From Cytophagales bacterium (GTDB lineage: Bacteria; Bacteroidota; Bacteroidia; Cytophagales; Thermoflexibacteraceae): DNA of 64,000 bases. The notes below the pieces were generated by a model. It ran no database searches and was not told the origin of the DNA. It saw only the letters and a program-made list of their open reading frames with translations. The stretch's first letter is position 1. Each line of letters opens with the position of its first letter. The stretch lies in assembly GCA_013298985.1 (NCBI GenBank), contig JAAFJS010000002.1, positions 26,562-90,561 of the forward strand, in the 5' to 3' direction. This document shows, piece after piece, positions 42,521 through 51,261 of this stretch. The position numbers and the translations under genes are program-made.

Positions 42521-42886
42521 ATGAATTACGCAAACGTTCCAAAATCGCAGCTAAAAGAGGAAAAGAAGTTTCAGTTGAACACAGAAGGCTTGAAACTGAA
42601 CCTCGATTGGAGAACTTGGAAGTTCACCAATAAAATGTATGGCTATATCCTTGTTTTGGGGGTATGTGGGATTATTTATATTGCTAACGTACACTATGCA
42701 GAAAAGAACGTTCGCAGAATCAATAAGTTACAGAAAGAAGTAGAGATACTAAGAACAGACTATACCAATATGAAGGCGACCCTCATTTTGCAGGGCAAGC
42801 GCAGTGTGATTCGCCAGAAAGTGAGCAGTTTCGGATTGATAGAAAACGAAAAACCTGTTTATAAAGTAGTGAAAAGCAATGATTAG
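42521..42886 (+). CDS. ftsL: Cell division protein FtsL (Bacteroidota type)
   Basis: A 121-residue bitopic membrane protein: a cytoplasmic N-terminus of about 40 residues, one membrane segment (YGYILVLGVCGIIYIANVHYA, about 40-60) and a periplasmic coiled coil (INKLQKEVEILRTDYTNMKATLI). This is the topology and position of FtsL, which joins FtsQ and FtsB in the divisome and controls FtsWI. Similarity between FtsL proteins is low, so the assignment relies on topology plus location between rsmH and ftsI. Start ATG 42521 follows a TAACTCATAACT-type repeat. Confidence 0.8.
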   Translation: MNYANVPKSQLKEEKKFQLNTEGLKLNLDWRTWKFTNKMYGYILVLGVCGIIYIANVHYAEKNVRRINKLQKEVEILRTDYTNMKATLILQGKRSVIRQKVSSFGLIENEKPVYKVVKSND

Positions 42887-43048
42887 TTATAAGTTAGGAG
42901 TTATGAATTATGAGTTAAGAACTTATTATTATAATGCCTAATATCAAAATATATCCCTTTTTATAATTTTAAAATATTTAATAAACCAATAGTTGTGTAG
43001 CTATAAACTCATCACTTATAACTCATAACTCATAACTAAAATTTAACC

Positions 43049-45145
43049 TTGGGTATTCGTGAATCCATATTATTGCGTGTCCGTATTGCATTCTTGCTCA
43101 TGGCGGGTTTTGCCCTCACTGTCTTAGGGAGAATCTTTTATCTCCAAGTGGTGGAGGGCGACTATTGGGCAAAGAAGGCACAAGAAAACGGATTGGAGTA
43201 CAGAGTCATCAAAGCGAATCGTGGCAACATTCTCGCAGATGACGGCTCTTTGCTGGTTACTTCCCTGCCTTTTTATAGGGTGGCGATAGACCCTATGCTC
43301 GCTACAGACGATATTTTTACTGCGGGAGTGGACTCTTTGGGTATTTTGCTGGCTACGGTTTTTAAGGACAAAGATGCCGCAGACCATACCAAAGATTTGC
43401 GCTTGGCTCGTTTGGAAAAACGTCGTTATAAACTCATTTCCAAAGATTTAATTGATTACCATACCAAGAAAAAAATTGAAGATTTCCCTATTTTCCGCGA
43501 AAAATTCAAAGGTGGTGGCATTTTCGAGAAAACAGAAAAACGCTACAAACTTTTTGACGAATTGGCAAGGCGTACGCTGGGTTTCGTAGCCAATGATACC
43601 ACAGGAGAAATAAATGGTAAAGGCTTAGAATTTAGCTTTAATAGGGTGTTGGGCGGTACTGACGGACAGGCAATTTTCCAAAAAATAGTAGGCGGTCAGT
43701 GGAAACCTGTCAATGATGGCTCATACATCAGACCCGAAGACGGAATAGACATCGAAACCACCTTAAACGTTGATTTACAAGAGAAAACAGAAGATGCGCT
43801 TCGCAAGGCTCTCATTCAGCACAATGCTAAATTCGGGACGGCTATCCTCATGGAAGTCGAAACAGGCGAAATAAAGGCAATGGCAAACTTGGGCAAAACT
43901 GAAAACAACGAATACACTGAAAACAATAATTACGCCCTCAATTTGGCGGAGCCAGGTTCTACTTTCAAAATTTTTACGATGGCGGCTTTGCTCGAAGAGG
44001 CTGACGGGGAACTGAACTTGAACGATACCGTAGAAACGGGGAATGGAACTTACCAGTTTTTTGAGAAGGCGGTAATGACTGACCCGCGTAAGGGCGGACA
44101 TGGCAAAATTAATGTCCAGCAAGTTTTTGAACGTTCTTCAAACATTGGTATTTCTAAACTGATTTTCAAGTATTTCCGTAAAGAACCACAAAAATTCTTG
44201 GATTACATGAATCAATTTGGATTAACACAAGCTGTTGATTTTCAAATGATTGGCGAAACTCAGCCCTACATCAAAACGTTGGCAGACCCAACTTGGAGTG
44301 GAGCTACACTGCCTTGGATGTCAGTAGGTTATGAAACTAAGCTGACTCCTTTGCATACTTTGATGTTTTGTAACGCATTGGCTAACAAGGGCAAACTGCT
44401 CCAACCTTTGCTCGTCAGGCGAACGCTTTATGCAGACAATACAGTTGATGAATTTACCTCTAAAATTTTGTCCAAAAAAGTTTGCTCTGACTATACACTG
44501 GAGATGATGCGAAAATTGATGGAAGGCGTAGTCGAAAGAGGAACAGCAAGCCACATCAAAGGCGCACCTTACAAGATTGCAGGGAAAACAGGAACAGCAG
44601 AAAAGGTTGAAAATAAGGAATATACAGAAAAACACTATACTTCTTTTGTAGGCTATTTTCCTTCGGACAAACCCAAATATTCCTGCATCGTGGTCATAGA
44701 TGACCCCAGCCAAGCAGGGCGTTACGGTGGAATTGTTGCCGCCCCTGTATTCCGAGAAATTGCCGATTTTGCAGTAAAGCACTATGTAGAAGAAAACGTA
44801 ATGGAACTGGGCGAATCAGTCAAAGATTTTCCCAAAGTAAAAGCAGGTAATCAGCAGGAATTGAGGTACTTATGCGAAGAATTAGGCTTGTTTAATCTCT
44901 CTTATACCAAAGAAGACTGGGTGAGTGGCAGGCTCAGAGGCGATACCCTGAAATGGGTAGCCAATCCTATCAAAGGCGCAACCGTTCCTTCGGTGGTGGG
45001 CATGAGCCTTAAAGATGCGATTTTTATCTTGGAAAACAAGGGCTTAAAAGTCAGTTTTTCAGGAAAAGGAAAAGTGGTAACGCAGTCATTAGCCATAGGT
45101 TCGCGTTTACAAAAAGGTAAAAAAATTAATTTGAGATTAGGGTAA
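43049..45145 (+). CDS. ftsI: Penicillin-binding protein (FtsI, division transpeptidase) with PASTA domain
   Basis: A 698-residue class B PBP. One N-terminal membrane anchor (about 8-28), a PBP dimerisation domain (about 50-210) and the transpeptidase domain (about 240-580) with active-site Ser in PGSTFK, SSN in FERSSNIG and IAGKTGTAEK. A C-terminal PASTA domain (VPSVVGMSLKDAIFILENKGL ... LQKGKKINLRLG) is typical of Bacteroidota. It crosslinks septal peptidoglycan with FtsW. The start appears to be TTG 43049, since the anchor begins directly after it and no ATG precedes it. Preceding gap is a TAACTCATAACT repeat block. Confidence 0.92.
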   Translation: MGIRESILLRVRIAFLLMAGFALTVLGRIFYLQVVEGDYWAKKAQENGLEYRVIKANRGNILADDGSLLVTSLPFYRVAIDPMLATDDIFTAGVDSLGILLATVFKDKDAADHTKDLRLARLEKRRYKLISKDLIDYHTKKKIEDFPIFREKFKGGGIFEKTEKRYKLFDELARRTLGFVANDTTGEINGKGLEFSFNRVLGGTDGQAIFQKIVGGQWKPVNDGSYIRPEDGIDIETTLNVDLQEKTEDALRKALIQHNAKFGTAILMEVETGEIKAMANLGKTENNEYTENNNYALNLAEPGSTFKIFTMAALLEEADGELNLNDTVETGNGTYQFFEKAVMTDPRKGGHGKINVQQVFERSSNIGISKLIFKYFRKEPQKFLDYMNQFGLTQAVDFQMIGETQPYIKTLADPTWSGATLPWMSVGYETKLTPLHTLMFCNALANKGKLLQPLLVRRTLYADNTVDEFTSKILSKKVCSDYTLEMMRKLMEGVVERGTASHIKGAPYKIAGKTGTAEKVENKEYTEKHYTSFVGYFPSDKPKYSCIVVIDDPSQAGRYGGIVAAPVFREIADFAVKHYVEENVMELGESVKDFPKVKAGNQQELRYLCEELGLFNLSYTKEDWVSGRLRGDTLKWVANPIKGATVPSVVGMSLKDAIFILENKGLKVSFSGKGKVVTQSLAIGSRLQKGKKINLRLG

Positions 45146-45149
45146 GTAA

Positions 45150-45243
45150 AAATCAGAAATGAAAAAATATGGAATCTGGAATTTTTAAAATTTTTCATCC
45201 CAGATTCCAAATTAAAAAATTCCAAATTAAATAAGTAATTCAT
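45150..45243. repeat. TTCCAGATTCCA-type intergenic repeat
   Basis: A forward GGAATCTGGAATTTT unit near 45171-45187 and its reverse CCCAGATTCCAAATTAAAAAATTCCAAATTAA near 45199-45230 can fold on each other. It separates ftsI from the next gene. Non-coding. Confidence 0.55.
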
Positions 45244-45260
45244 CACTAAATTTTAAAATC

Positions 45261-45644
45261 ATGAAAAAAGTAATCATTTTCTCTCTGTGTATCTTGTTGA
45301 ATTTCAGCGTATTTGCTGCAACGCCAAGTGCTGAAACAGTAGCAATGCAAACCAAAATTGAAAGCATTGTGAATGGTACTTACAATGCCAAAAACGCAAA
45401 AGAAGCAAAGGCATTGGACAAGTTTAAAAGCAAGTTCCAAAAAGTAGTAAAAAAAGTAAAAGATGCAAAAGCAAAAAAAGCAGGTGATTTGGGTGGTTTA
45501 CTTGTAACCGTTGGTATTATTCTGATAATCATTGGGTTAATCGGTATTGTCTTGGGTGCATTAAACATTTTGCCTTGGGCAACAGGTGGTGGTGCGCTTT
45601 TCTTAGGATTAGTCCTATGGTTGATAGGCAAATATGCGTTCTAA
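45261..45644 (+). CDS. Small exported membrane protein of unknown function
   Basis: A 127-residue protein: signal peptide (about 1-19), a Lys/Ala-rich charged region (about 35-75) and two hydrophobic segments (about 79-100 and 103-122) with Gly-rich turns. Many Bacteroidota encode proteins of this layout with no assigned role. The next gene (45761) has the same plan of signal peptide, charged region and C-terminal membrane hairpin, so the two may be related or work together. Their place between ftsI and murE is unusual. Confidence 0.6.
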   Translation: MKKVIIFSLCILLNFSVFAATPSAETVAMQTKIESIVNGTYNAKNAKEAKALDKFKSKFQKVVKKVKDAKAKKAGDLGGLLVTVGIILIIIGLIGIVLGALNILPWATGGGALFLGLVLWLIGKYAF

Positions 45645-45760
45645 CAATAAGAAAGTAGCATTCAAAGACATAGGAATAACCTCGAAATCCTCAACATCAG
45701 GGTGCGAACGCCGAAAAGCATACGAGTAGGCAAATAGTAATAAATCTTATTATTTTTATT

Positions 45761-46177
45761 ATGTTACATTTTAAAAAACTGGTTTTCTTCGTCTGTTTGC
45801 TTACTTTGAGCATGACAGCAATGGCGGCAACAGTTCCTTTTGGTACTGAAAAAACACTGGCTGTTTCTTTAAACAATATTATTGCGACTACTCCTGTGCC
45901 TGTTTTGACTAAAAAACAACAGAGAGAAGTTAGAAAGCAAGAAAAATTACTTAAAAAAATTGAAAAAATTAAAGCTGGTAGTAAAAGTTGGATTGCTGCT
46001 TTACTCCTTACTTGGTTTTTAGGTGTACTGGGTATTGGTCGCTTTTATCTTGGCTATACTTGGCAGGGCGTAGTGCAATTACTTACTTTGGGTGGTTTAG
46101 GTATTTGGGTATTGATTGACTTTATTAGAATCATTATCAAAGACCTTCAGCCAAAAGATGGTAGCTACGACAAATAA
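45761..46177 (+). CDS. TM2-domain protein with signal peptide
   Basis: A 138-residue protein: a signal peptide (about 1-23), a basic coiled region (KKQQREVRKQEKLLKKIEKIK, about 52-72) and a TM2 domain (about 78-128) with the family core FLGVLGIGRFYLGYTWQGVVQLLTLGGLGIWVLIDFIRI. TM2 proteins have two membrane helices joined by a short turn with a DRF-like motif, here GRF; function is unknown in bacteria. It is the second inserted small gene between ftsI and murE. Confidence 0.75.
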   Translation: MLHFKKLVFFVCLLTLSMTAMAATVPFGTEKTLAVSLNNIIATTPVPVLTKKQQREVRKQEKLLKKIEKIKAGSKSWIAALLLTWFLGVLGIGRFYLGYTWQGVVQLLTLGGLGIWVLIDFIRIIIKDLQPKDGSYDK

Positions 46178-46181
46178 TTAA

Positions 46182-46255
46182 AAAATTAATCTGGAATCTG
46201 GAATGAAATACAAAATAAATAATTCCAGATTCCAGATTAAATGATTCCAGATTAA
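46182..46255. repeat. TTCCAGATTCCA-type intergenic repeat
   Basis: Forward AATCTGGAATCTGGAATGAAATACAA (46188-46213) is followed by reverse AATTCCAGATTCCAGATTAA (46221-46240) and ATTCCAGATTAA, able to form a hairpin. It ends 13 bases before the proposed murE start. Confidence 0.6.
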
Positions 46256-46267
46256 AAATAATTAGTC

Positions 46268-47803
46268 ATTCAAAATTTAAAAAACATATTAACCCACGTC
46301 CCTCACCAAGTTTTGCAGGGAAGCACTGAACTGACAATCAAGCAGATACAGTTTGATTCGCGCAAAGTTCAGCAGGGCGATGTGTTTGTCGCTGTCAAAG
46401 GCTTGCAGTCTGATGGACATCTGTTCATTAACAAGGCAATAGAAAGTGGCGCAGTAGCAATAGTTTTAGAAGAAACCTTGTCAATGGTTGCAAACCTTGA
46501 CAATGGTTTAAAGGTATATTTAGAAGAACAGCAACGACTGTTAGCGTCTTCGACGACTCACAGCGTTGCTGTTATCAAAGTCCAAGATTCCGCCGCTACT
46601 TTGGGGCTGATGGCGAGCAATTTTTACGGCAATCCGTCAGCAAAACTCAAATTGGTAGGCATTACGGGGACAAACGGGAAAACGACAACCGTAACACTTT
46701 TGTACCGCTTGTTTAGGAATTTGGGCTATAATGTGGGCTTGATTTCTACCATTGAAAACCGTATCAATGAGGAAGTTATCCCTACGAACTATACCACCCC
46801 TGACGCTCTGGAACTGAATAAGTTACTGGCACTTATGGTGGAGAGAGGCTGTTCGCACGTGTTTATGGAGGTGAGTTCGCACGCCTTAGCACAACACCGA
46901 GTAACAGGCGTAACATACACAGGTGCAATGTTTTCCAATATTACGCATGACCATTTGGACTTTCACAAGACCTTTGCGGAATATTTGAAAGCGAAAAAGA
47001 TGTTCTTTGACAATTTGGGAGAAAATGCCTTTGCCTTAGTCAATAAAGACGACAAAAATGGCTTGGTCATGCTGCAAAACAGCAAGGGAAAGCACTACAC
47101 TTTTGCGCTGAATAGCATGGCAGATTTCAAAGCAAAAATTATTGCCAATACCTTTGAAGGGCTTGAATTAGAGATTGGCGGAGTGCCGCCCAATAACCAG
47201 AGAGTTTGGTTCAAACTTTCAGGCAGTTTTAATGCGTACAACTTGCTTGGAATCTATGCGGCGGCGGTTTTATTAGGCGAAGATAAGCACAAAGTTTTGG
47301 AAATCCTGTCCAATATAGAGCCTGCGGCAGGGCGGTTTGACAAAGTGATTGGAAAAAATAAGGTTTTTGCTATCATAGACTACGCACACACGCCTGATGC
47401 ACTGAAAAATGTACTGGAAACCATACAAAAAACGAGGTCGGGCAAGGAAACAGTGATTACCGTAGTGGGCTGTGGCGGCAACAGGGACGCAACCAAGCGA
47501 CCTATCATGGCAAAAATTGCTTGCGAACTCTCTGATAAAGTGATACTTACTTCGGATAATCCTCGATTTGAAGAACCCGAAGCGATATTAGAAGATATGA
47601 AAAAAGGAATACCACAAAATGCTGAAAATAAGACACTTATAATAACAGATAGGAAAGAAGCATTGGCAGAAGCAGTGAAAATGGCACAACCCAATGACAT
47701 CATCTTGGTAGCGGGCAAAGGACATGAGAACTATCAGGAAATCAAGGGAATAAAGTATCCTTTTGATGATAAAATAATAGTAGAGGGTTTGCTAAATGGT
47801 TAG
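46268..47803 (+). CDS. murE: UDP-N-acetylmuramoyl-L-alanyl-D-glutamate--meso-diaminopimelate ligase
   Basis: About 511 residues with the Mur ligase folds: N-terminal uridine-binding domain (GSTELTIKQIQFDSRKV), ATP loop GITGTNGKTTT, and C-terminal domain with TSDNPRFEEPEAI. The DNPR motif marks meso-diaminopimelate as the added amino acid. Family similarity (NLKNILTHVPHQVLQG) extends upstream of the first ordinary start, TTG 46313. The only reasonable start upstream is ATT 46268, a rare initiator known for infC, so murE may begin with ATT or the annotated TTG start trims 15 residues. It adds the third residue of the peptidoglycan stem in the cytoplasm. Confidence 0.9.
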   Translation: MQNLKNILTHVPHQVLQGSTELTIKQIQFDSRKVQQGDVFVAVKGLQSDGHLFINKAIESGAVAIVLEETLSMVANLDNGLKVYLEEQQRLLASSTTHSVAVIKVQDSAATLGLMASNFYGNPSAKLKLVGITGTNGKTTTVTLLYRLFRNLGYNVGLISTIENRINEEVIPTNYTTPDALELNKLLALMVERGCSHVFMEVSSHALAQHRVTGVTYTGAMFSNITHDHLDFHKTFAEYLKAKKMFFDNLGENAFALVNKDDKNGLVMLQNSKGKHYTFALNSMADFKAKIIANTFEGLELEIGGVPPNNQRVWFKLSGSFNAYNLLGIYAAAVLLGEDKHKVLEILSNIEPAAGRFDKVIGKNKVFAIIDYAHTPDALKNVLETIQKTRSGKETVITVVGCGGNRDATKRPIMAKIACELSDKVILTSDNPRFEEPEAILEDMKKGIPQNAENKTLIITDRKEALAEAVKMAQPNDIILVAGKGHENYQEIKGIKYPFDDKIIVEGLLNG

Positions 47804-47872
47804 TTGTTGATTGTTTGTTGTTAGTGGTTTTTAAAAATTCCGTTAGAAATAAAACTATAAGTAAAGAAATCA

Positions 47873-48108
47873 ATGATGAAAAAGTATAAAGTTGTTAAAC
47901 TCTATATGTGTCTGGAGAAAACCCGAAGAAAGACAACATAGAACAACAATTAGAGAAAATTTTGTGTGAACATGGTATTTTAGGCTGGGAATTAAAAATG
48001 ATAACACCTTATCAAAAACCATTACAAGCAGAATTGACTGGTGGAACAACACAAGTATTTTATATCACTTTTGAAAGAGAAATAAAGATAGATTTTGAAG
48101 AGGAATAA
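47873..48108 (+). pseudogene. DUF4177-like small protein with a frameshift
   Basis: ATG 47873/47876 opens a frame reading KKYKVVKLYM, then stops being coherent. The other frame, from about 47908 (GTG), continues as SGENPKKDN ... CEHGILGWELKMITPYQ, ending at TAA 48108. Joining the two gives a protein of about 76 residues matching the DUF4177 pattern (KYKVV...L...GWELV), and needs removal of two bases near 47908. It is either a decayed gene or GTG 47908 starts a shortened product. It lies 69 bases after murE. Confidence 0.5.
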
Positions 48109-48159
48109 AGTATGCAACAATTTATAATTCATAATTAATCATTCATAATTCAAAAAACA

Positions 48160-48471
48160 GTGATTCATAGGGAAACATTTATCAATGAAATAAAAAATCA
48201 AGTATTGAGCATTGATAAAAATGCAAAAGTGGTTCTTTTTGGGTCGAGAGCAAGGAAAGATTTTAGAGAAGATTCTGATTGGGACTTCCTGATTTTGACA
48301 AGTTTAACGCCTGATGAAAAGCTAAAAAAAGAATTGAGGGATAAACTGTTTTTATTGGAATTAGAAACAGGGCAAGCAATAAGTTCTATTATTCATTCTG
48401 AAAAATCTTGGCAAAATTTTTCTATTACAGACTTGTATCAAGTTATTGAAAAAGAGGGAGTTAAAATATGA
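48160..48471 (+). CDS. Nucleotidyltransferase (MNT) protein of an MNT-HEPN pair
   Basis: A 103-residue protein with a GTG start and the minimal nucleotidyltransferase signature GSRARKDFREDSDWD (GSx10DxD). Such MNT proteins act as antitoxins that can AMPylate their HEPN partner. The gene overlaps the following HEPN gene by 4 bases (ATGA), showing translational coupling. It sits between murE and mraY. A second MNT-HEPN pair occurs before ftsQ, with different sequence, so this is not a recent duplication. Confidence 0.8.
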   Translation: MIHRETFINEIKNQVLSIDKNAKVVLFGSRARKDFREDSDWDFLILTSLTPDEKLKKELRDKLFLLELETGQAISSIIHSEKSWQNFSITDLYQVIEKEGVKI

Positions 48472-48857
48472 GCTATTCCAAAGAAGATTTAATAAAATAT
48501 CGCTTAGAAAGAGCCGATGAAACCTTAGTAGAAGCAAAGTTATTGGCTGAAAACGAACATTGGAATACGGTAGCGAATCGCTTGTACTATGCTTGTTATT
48601 ATGTAATGATAGCTTTATTCGTCAAATATGATTTTTCTGCTTCAACACATTCAGGAGTTAAAACCATGTTAGGACAGCATTTTATAAAAACAGAAATTTT
48701 GCCATTAGAAATCGGAAAATTATACAATGATTTATTCAATAAAAGACAAGAAGGTGATTATCAAGACTTTCAAAAATTTGATAAAGAAATTATTGAACCT
48801 TTAATTAAACAGTCAGAAAATTTTATTGAAACAGTTAAAAAACTCATCACTAATTAA
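48468..48857 (+). CDS. HEPN-domain protein (partner of MNT)
   Basis: A 129-residue all-helical HEPN protein (UPF0332-like): ANRLYYACYYVMIALF (about 45-60), THSGVKTMLGQHF and LYNDLFNKRQEGDYQDF. Active HEPN toxins carry an Rx4-6H motif; here the Arg-Leu-Tyr-Tyr segment has Tyr where His would be expected, so RNase activity is doubtful. Coupled to the MNT gene by ATGA overlap. Possible toxin of a TA pair or a catalytically altered relative. Confidence 0.78.
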   Translation: MSYSKEDLIKYRLERADETLVEAKLLAENEHWNTVANRLYYACYYVMIALFVKYDFSASTHSGVKTMLGQHFIKTEILPLEIGKLYNDLFNKRQEGDYQDFQKFDKEIIEPLIKQSENFIETVKKLITN

Positions 48858-48859
48858 AA

Positions 48860-49487
48860 ATGATTCGTCAAGCGACCATAGAAGAAAAGGAATACTATGA
48901 AAATAGACTTTATCCACTCATGGATAAGGTATTGGCAATCATGGATTCAGAAAAATTTTATTTGACAGGTGGGACTTGTTTAGCAAGATATTATTACAAT
49001 CACCGCTATTCTGATGATTTGGATTTTTTCTTCTTGGGAAAGCAATTTGATAAAAGTATTTATGAATCAGAGGTTTATAAAATTGTGGACAGCTTAGATA
49101 TGGAAAAGCAAATTGCTGTAAATGGTGAATATTTTAAGAGGATAATAGTGCAAGAAAAGGGAGTAAAACTCAAATTATGTGTGGATTGATACAAAAGAAA
49201 ATGTTGCCCCTAACAAGCTGACAGCGATTTATTCAAGAAATACTTACAAAGATTACTATGATTTATTTTTTTTATTGAGAGAGATAGACTTTATAAATGC
49301 TCTAAAAGACTCAGAGAGTAAAATGGTTCCCTTAGATTATGAAGGTGCTTTGATGTCGTTAAAAGGAGAACTGCAAGAAAGAGTTTTGACAATAAATGAG
49401 TTTGATGAAGTTGCTTATTATCAGTTTATTAAAGATTTACAGAAGAAACTATTGAGTTATGCAAAAGATAGTCAGCGATTATTTTAA
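48860..49487 (+). pseudogene. AbiEii-like nucleotidyltransferase, broken by a frameshift
   Basis: The first part (48860-49189) carries the AbiEii/AbiGii signature FYLTGGTCLARYYYNHRYSDDLDFFF. It stops at TGA 49187-49189. The rest (IDTKENVAPNKLTAIYSRNTYKDYYDLFFLL) is in another frame from about 49179 to 49487, where similarity to the family C-terminus resumes. Segments usually present between these parts seem shortened. I infer an indel that inactivated the gene. AbiEii proteins are phage-defence toxins of type IV TA systems; the expected AbiEi antitoxin is not adjacent. Confidence 0.65.
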
Positions 49488-49737
49488 ACCATACTTCTGG
49501 AATGGAACGGAAAATACGTCAAATCTTTTCAGAGTGCAGCGAATCTTAGAATACGCATGGTTTCCTGATATTCTAAGGTATTCTTACGAAGAATTTAAAG
49601 AAAATATTAACTATATCAATTTCAATAAGTTACGTACAAGTGAAAAAAGAATTTTACTATTTAAGGCTTTGCTCCCTTACTTTGAAAAATGCAATTCTTG
49701 GGACGAACTTTTTGAAAGATTTATTGAAGAGCAATAA
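49459..49737 (+). CDS. Hypothetical protein next to the AbiEii-like gene
   Basis: A 92-residue protein with ATG 49459 lying inside the end of the preceding broken frame. It begins MQKIVSDYFKPYFWNG and has RVQRILEYAWFPDILRYS, a segment reminiscent of small Bacteroidota proteins encoded with AbiEii-like nucleotidyltransferases (DUF6922-like). Its overlap with the AbiEii end suggests a former operon. Function unknown; a helper or antitoxin role is a guess. Confidence 0.5.
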   Translation: MQKIVSDYFKPYFWNGTENTSNLFRVQRILEYAWFPDILRYSYEEFKENINYINFNKLRTSEKRILLFKALLPYFEKCNSWDELFERFIEEQ

Positions 49738-49739
49738 AA

Positions 49740-49835
49740 TACAGAATCTGGAATGAGGAATTAGAAATGTGGAATAAAAAATTAATCAAAAGCTTTGTTG
49801 TTTTTATTCCAGATTCCAGATTAAACAATTTCTAA
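49740..49835. repeat. TTCCAGATTCCA-type intergenic repeat
   Basis: Forward AGAATCTGGAATGAGGAATTAGAAATG (from 49743) and reverse TTATTCCAGATTCCAGATTAAACAATTTCTAATTT (from 49804), which can pair. It precedes mraY. Confidence 0.55.
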
Positions 49836-49850
49836 TTTAAAATTAAAACA

Positions 49851-51065
49851 GTGCTTTACTACTTATTTCAATATTTAGACGAGCAATTTGACTTCCCAGG
49901 GGCGGGCTTGTTTCAGTACATCAGCTTTCGTGCGGGCATGGCGGCGGTGCTGTCCCTGTTGATAGTGTCTATCTTTGGGAGGCGCATTATCAACTACTTA
50001 CAAAAGCAGCAGATTGGAGAGATAGTGAGGGATTTGGGTTTGGAAGGGCAAATGCAAAAAAAGGGAACGCCTACAATGGGCGGGGTCATCATCATCATTG
50101 CGATTTTGATACCTACTTTACTCTTTACAAGGATTACCAATGTATATATCGTGCTGTTAATCATTACGTTACTCTTTGCAGGATTCATTGGTTTTATAGA
50201 TGACTACATCAAAGTTTTTAAGAAAGACAAGGAAGGATTGAAGGGGCGTTTCAAGATTGCGGGGCAAATAGTTTTGGGCTTGATAGTGGGGATAACATTG
50301 TACGTAAACGATAATGTGGTAGTGCGGCAGTTTGACAAAAGCAAGACCAATAATGTAGTAGAACTTTTGCAAACCAATAGTTATCAAGATATTAAGTCAA
50401 CAATTACGACCATTCCCTTTTTCAAATCCAATGAATTTGATTACAGCGATTTGGTATTTTTCTTAGATAGCGAGTGGACTTGGATAGTGTATATTCCCTT
50501 TGTGATTTTCTTAGTTACTGCCGTTTCCAATGGGGCAAATATTACGGACGGTTTGGACGGCTTGGCGGCGGGAACTTCGGCAATTATTGGGGTAGTTTTG
50601 GCAGTTTTTGCTTACGTTTCGGGCAACGCAATTTTTGCTAACTACTTGAATGTGATGTTTATACCGCATACAGGAGAGCTGGCAATATTCGCAACGGTCT
50701 TTGTGGGAGCGTGCGTGGGGTTTCTCTGGTACAACTCCTATCCTGCCCAAGTATTCATGGGCGATACGGGTAGCCTCACTTTGGGTGCGTTGATAGCAAC
50801 TTTGGCGATAATGGTTCGCAAGGAAGTGATGATTCCGATTTTGTGTGGGATATTTTTGGTAGAAAATCTGTCTGTGATGATTCAGGTGGGCTATTTTAAA
50901 TACACCAAAAAGAAGTACGGCGAAGGGCGCAGGATATTTTTGATGTCGCCTTTGCACCATCACTTTCAGAAGAAGCAAATCCATGAGGTGAAGATTGTAA
51001 CGAGGTTTTGGATAGTGGGAATTATGCTTGCGATTTTTTGTTTAGTCAGCCTTAAAATTAGATAA
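49851..51065 (+). CDS. mraY: Phospho-N-acetylmuramoyl-pentapeptide-transferase MraY
   Basis: A 404-residue polytopic enzyme. It attaches phospho-MurNAc-pentapeptide to undecaprenyl phosphate to form lipid I. Conserved pieces: [31 protein letters not shown] (with the catalytic Asp pair), [23 protein letters not shown] and MSPLHHHFQ. Start is GTG 49851. About ten membrane segments. An insert of about 40 residues (about 165-205) between segments is common in Bacteroidota. It normally precedes murD; here the next gene is unrelated. Confidence 0.95.
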   Translation: MLYYLFQYLDEQFDFPGAGLFQYISFRAGMAAVLSLLIVSIFGRRIINYLQKQQIGEIVRDLGLEGQMQKKGTPTMGGVIIIIAILIPTLLFTRITNVYIVLLIITLLFAGFIGFIDDYIKVFKKDKEGLKGRFKIAGQIVLGLIVGITLYVNDNVVVRQFDKSKTNNVVELLQTNSYQDIKSTITTIPFFKSNEFDYSDLVFFLDSEWTWIVYIPFVIFLVTAVSNGANITDGLDGLAAGTSAIIGVVLAVFAYVSGNAIFANYLNVMFIPHTGELAIFATVFVGACVGFLWYNSYPAQVFMGDTGSLTLGALIATLAIMVRKEVMIPILCGIFLVENLSVMIQVGYFKYTKKKYGEGRRIFLMSPLHHHFQKKQIHEVKIVTRFWIVGIMLAIFCLVSLKIR

Positions 51066-51090
51066 ATGAATACAGAATCTGGAATTATTT

Positions 51091-51231
51091 AATCTGGAAT
51101 CTGAAATGAGAAATACAGAAATGCAAAATCTGGAATCTGAAATGAGAAATACAGAAATATAAAATCTGGAATCTGAAATGAGAAATACAGAAATATAAAA
51201 TCTGGAATCTGAAATGAGAAATACAAATAAT
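51091..51231 (+). repeat. 36-bp tandem repeat, 3.9 copies
   Basis: Units starting AATCTGGAATCTGAAATG begin at 51091, 51127, 51163 and 51199 with almost no difference; the first differs by two bases (GC for TA at its end). There are no spacers, so it is not a CRISPR. It is a locally amplified version of the TCTGGAATCTGAAATG family found across the dcw gaps. Confidence 0.85.
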
Positions 51232-51261
51232 TGATTAATACAAATTTAATCCTTTAAAAAT

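Noticed and set aside
51091..51231. Regular 36-bp periodic repeats that recall CRISPR repeat length
   Set aside because: The units are contiguous with no spacers, belong to a simple dispersed repeat family, and no cas gene is nearby.
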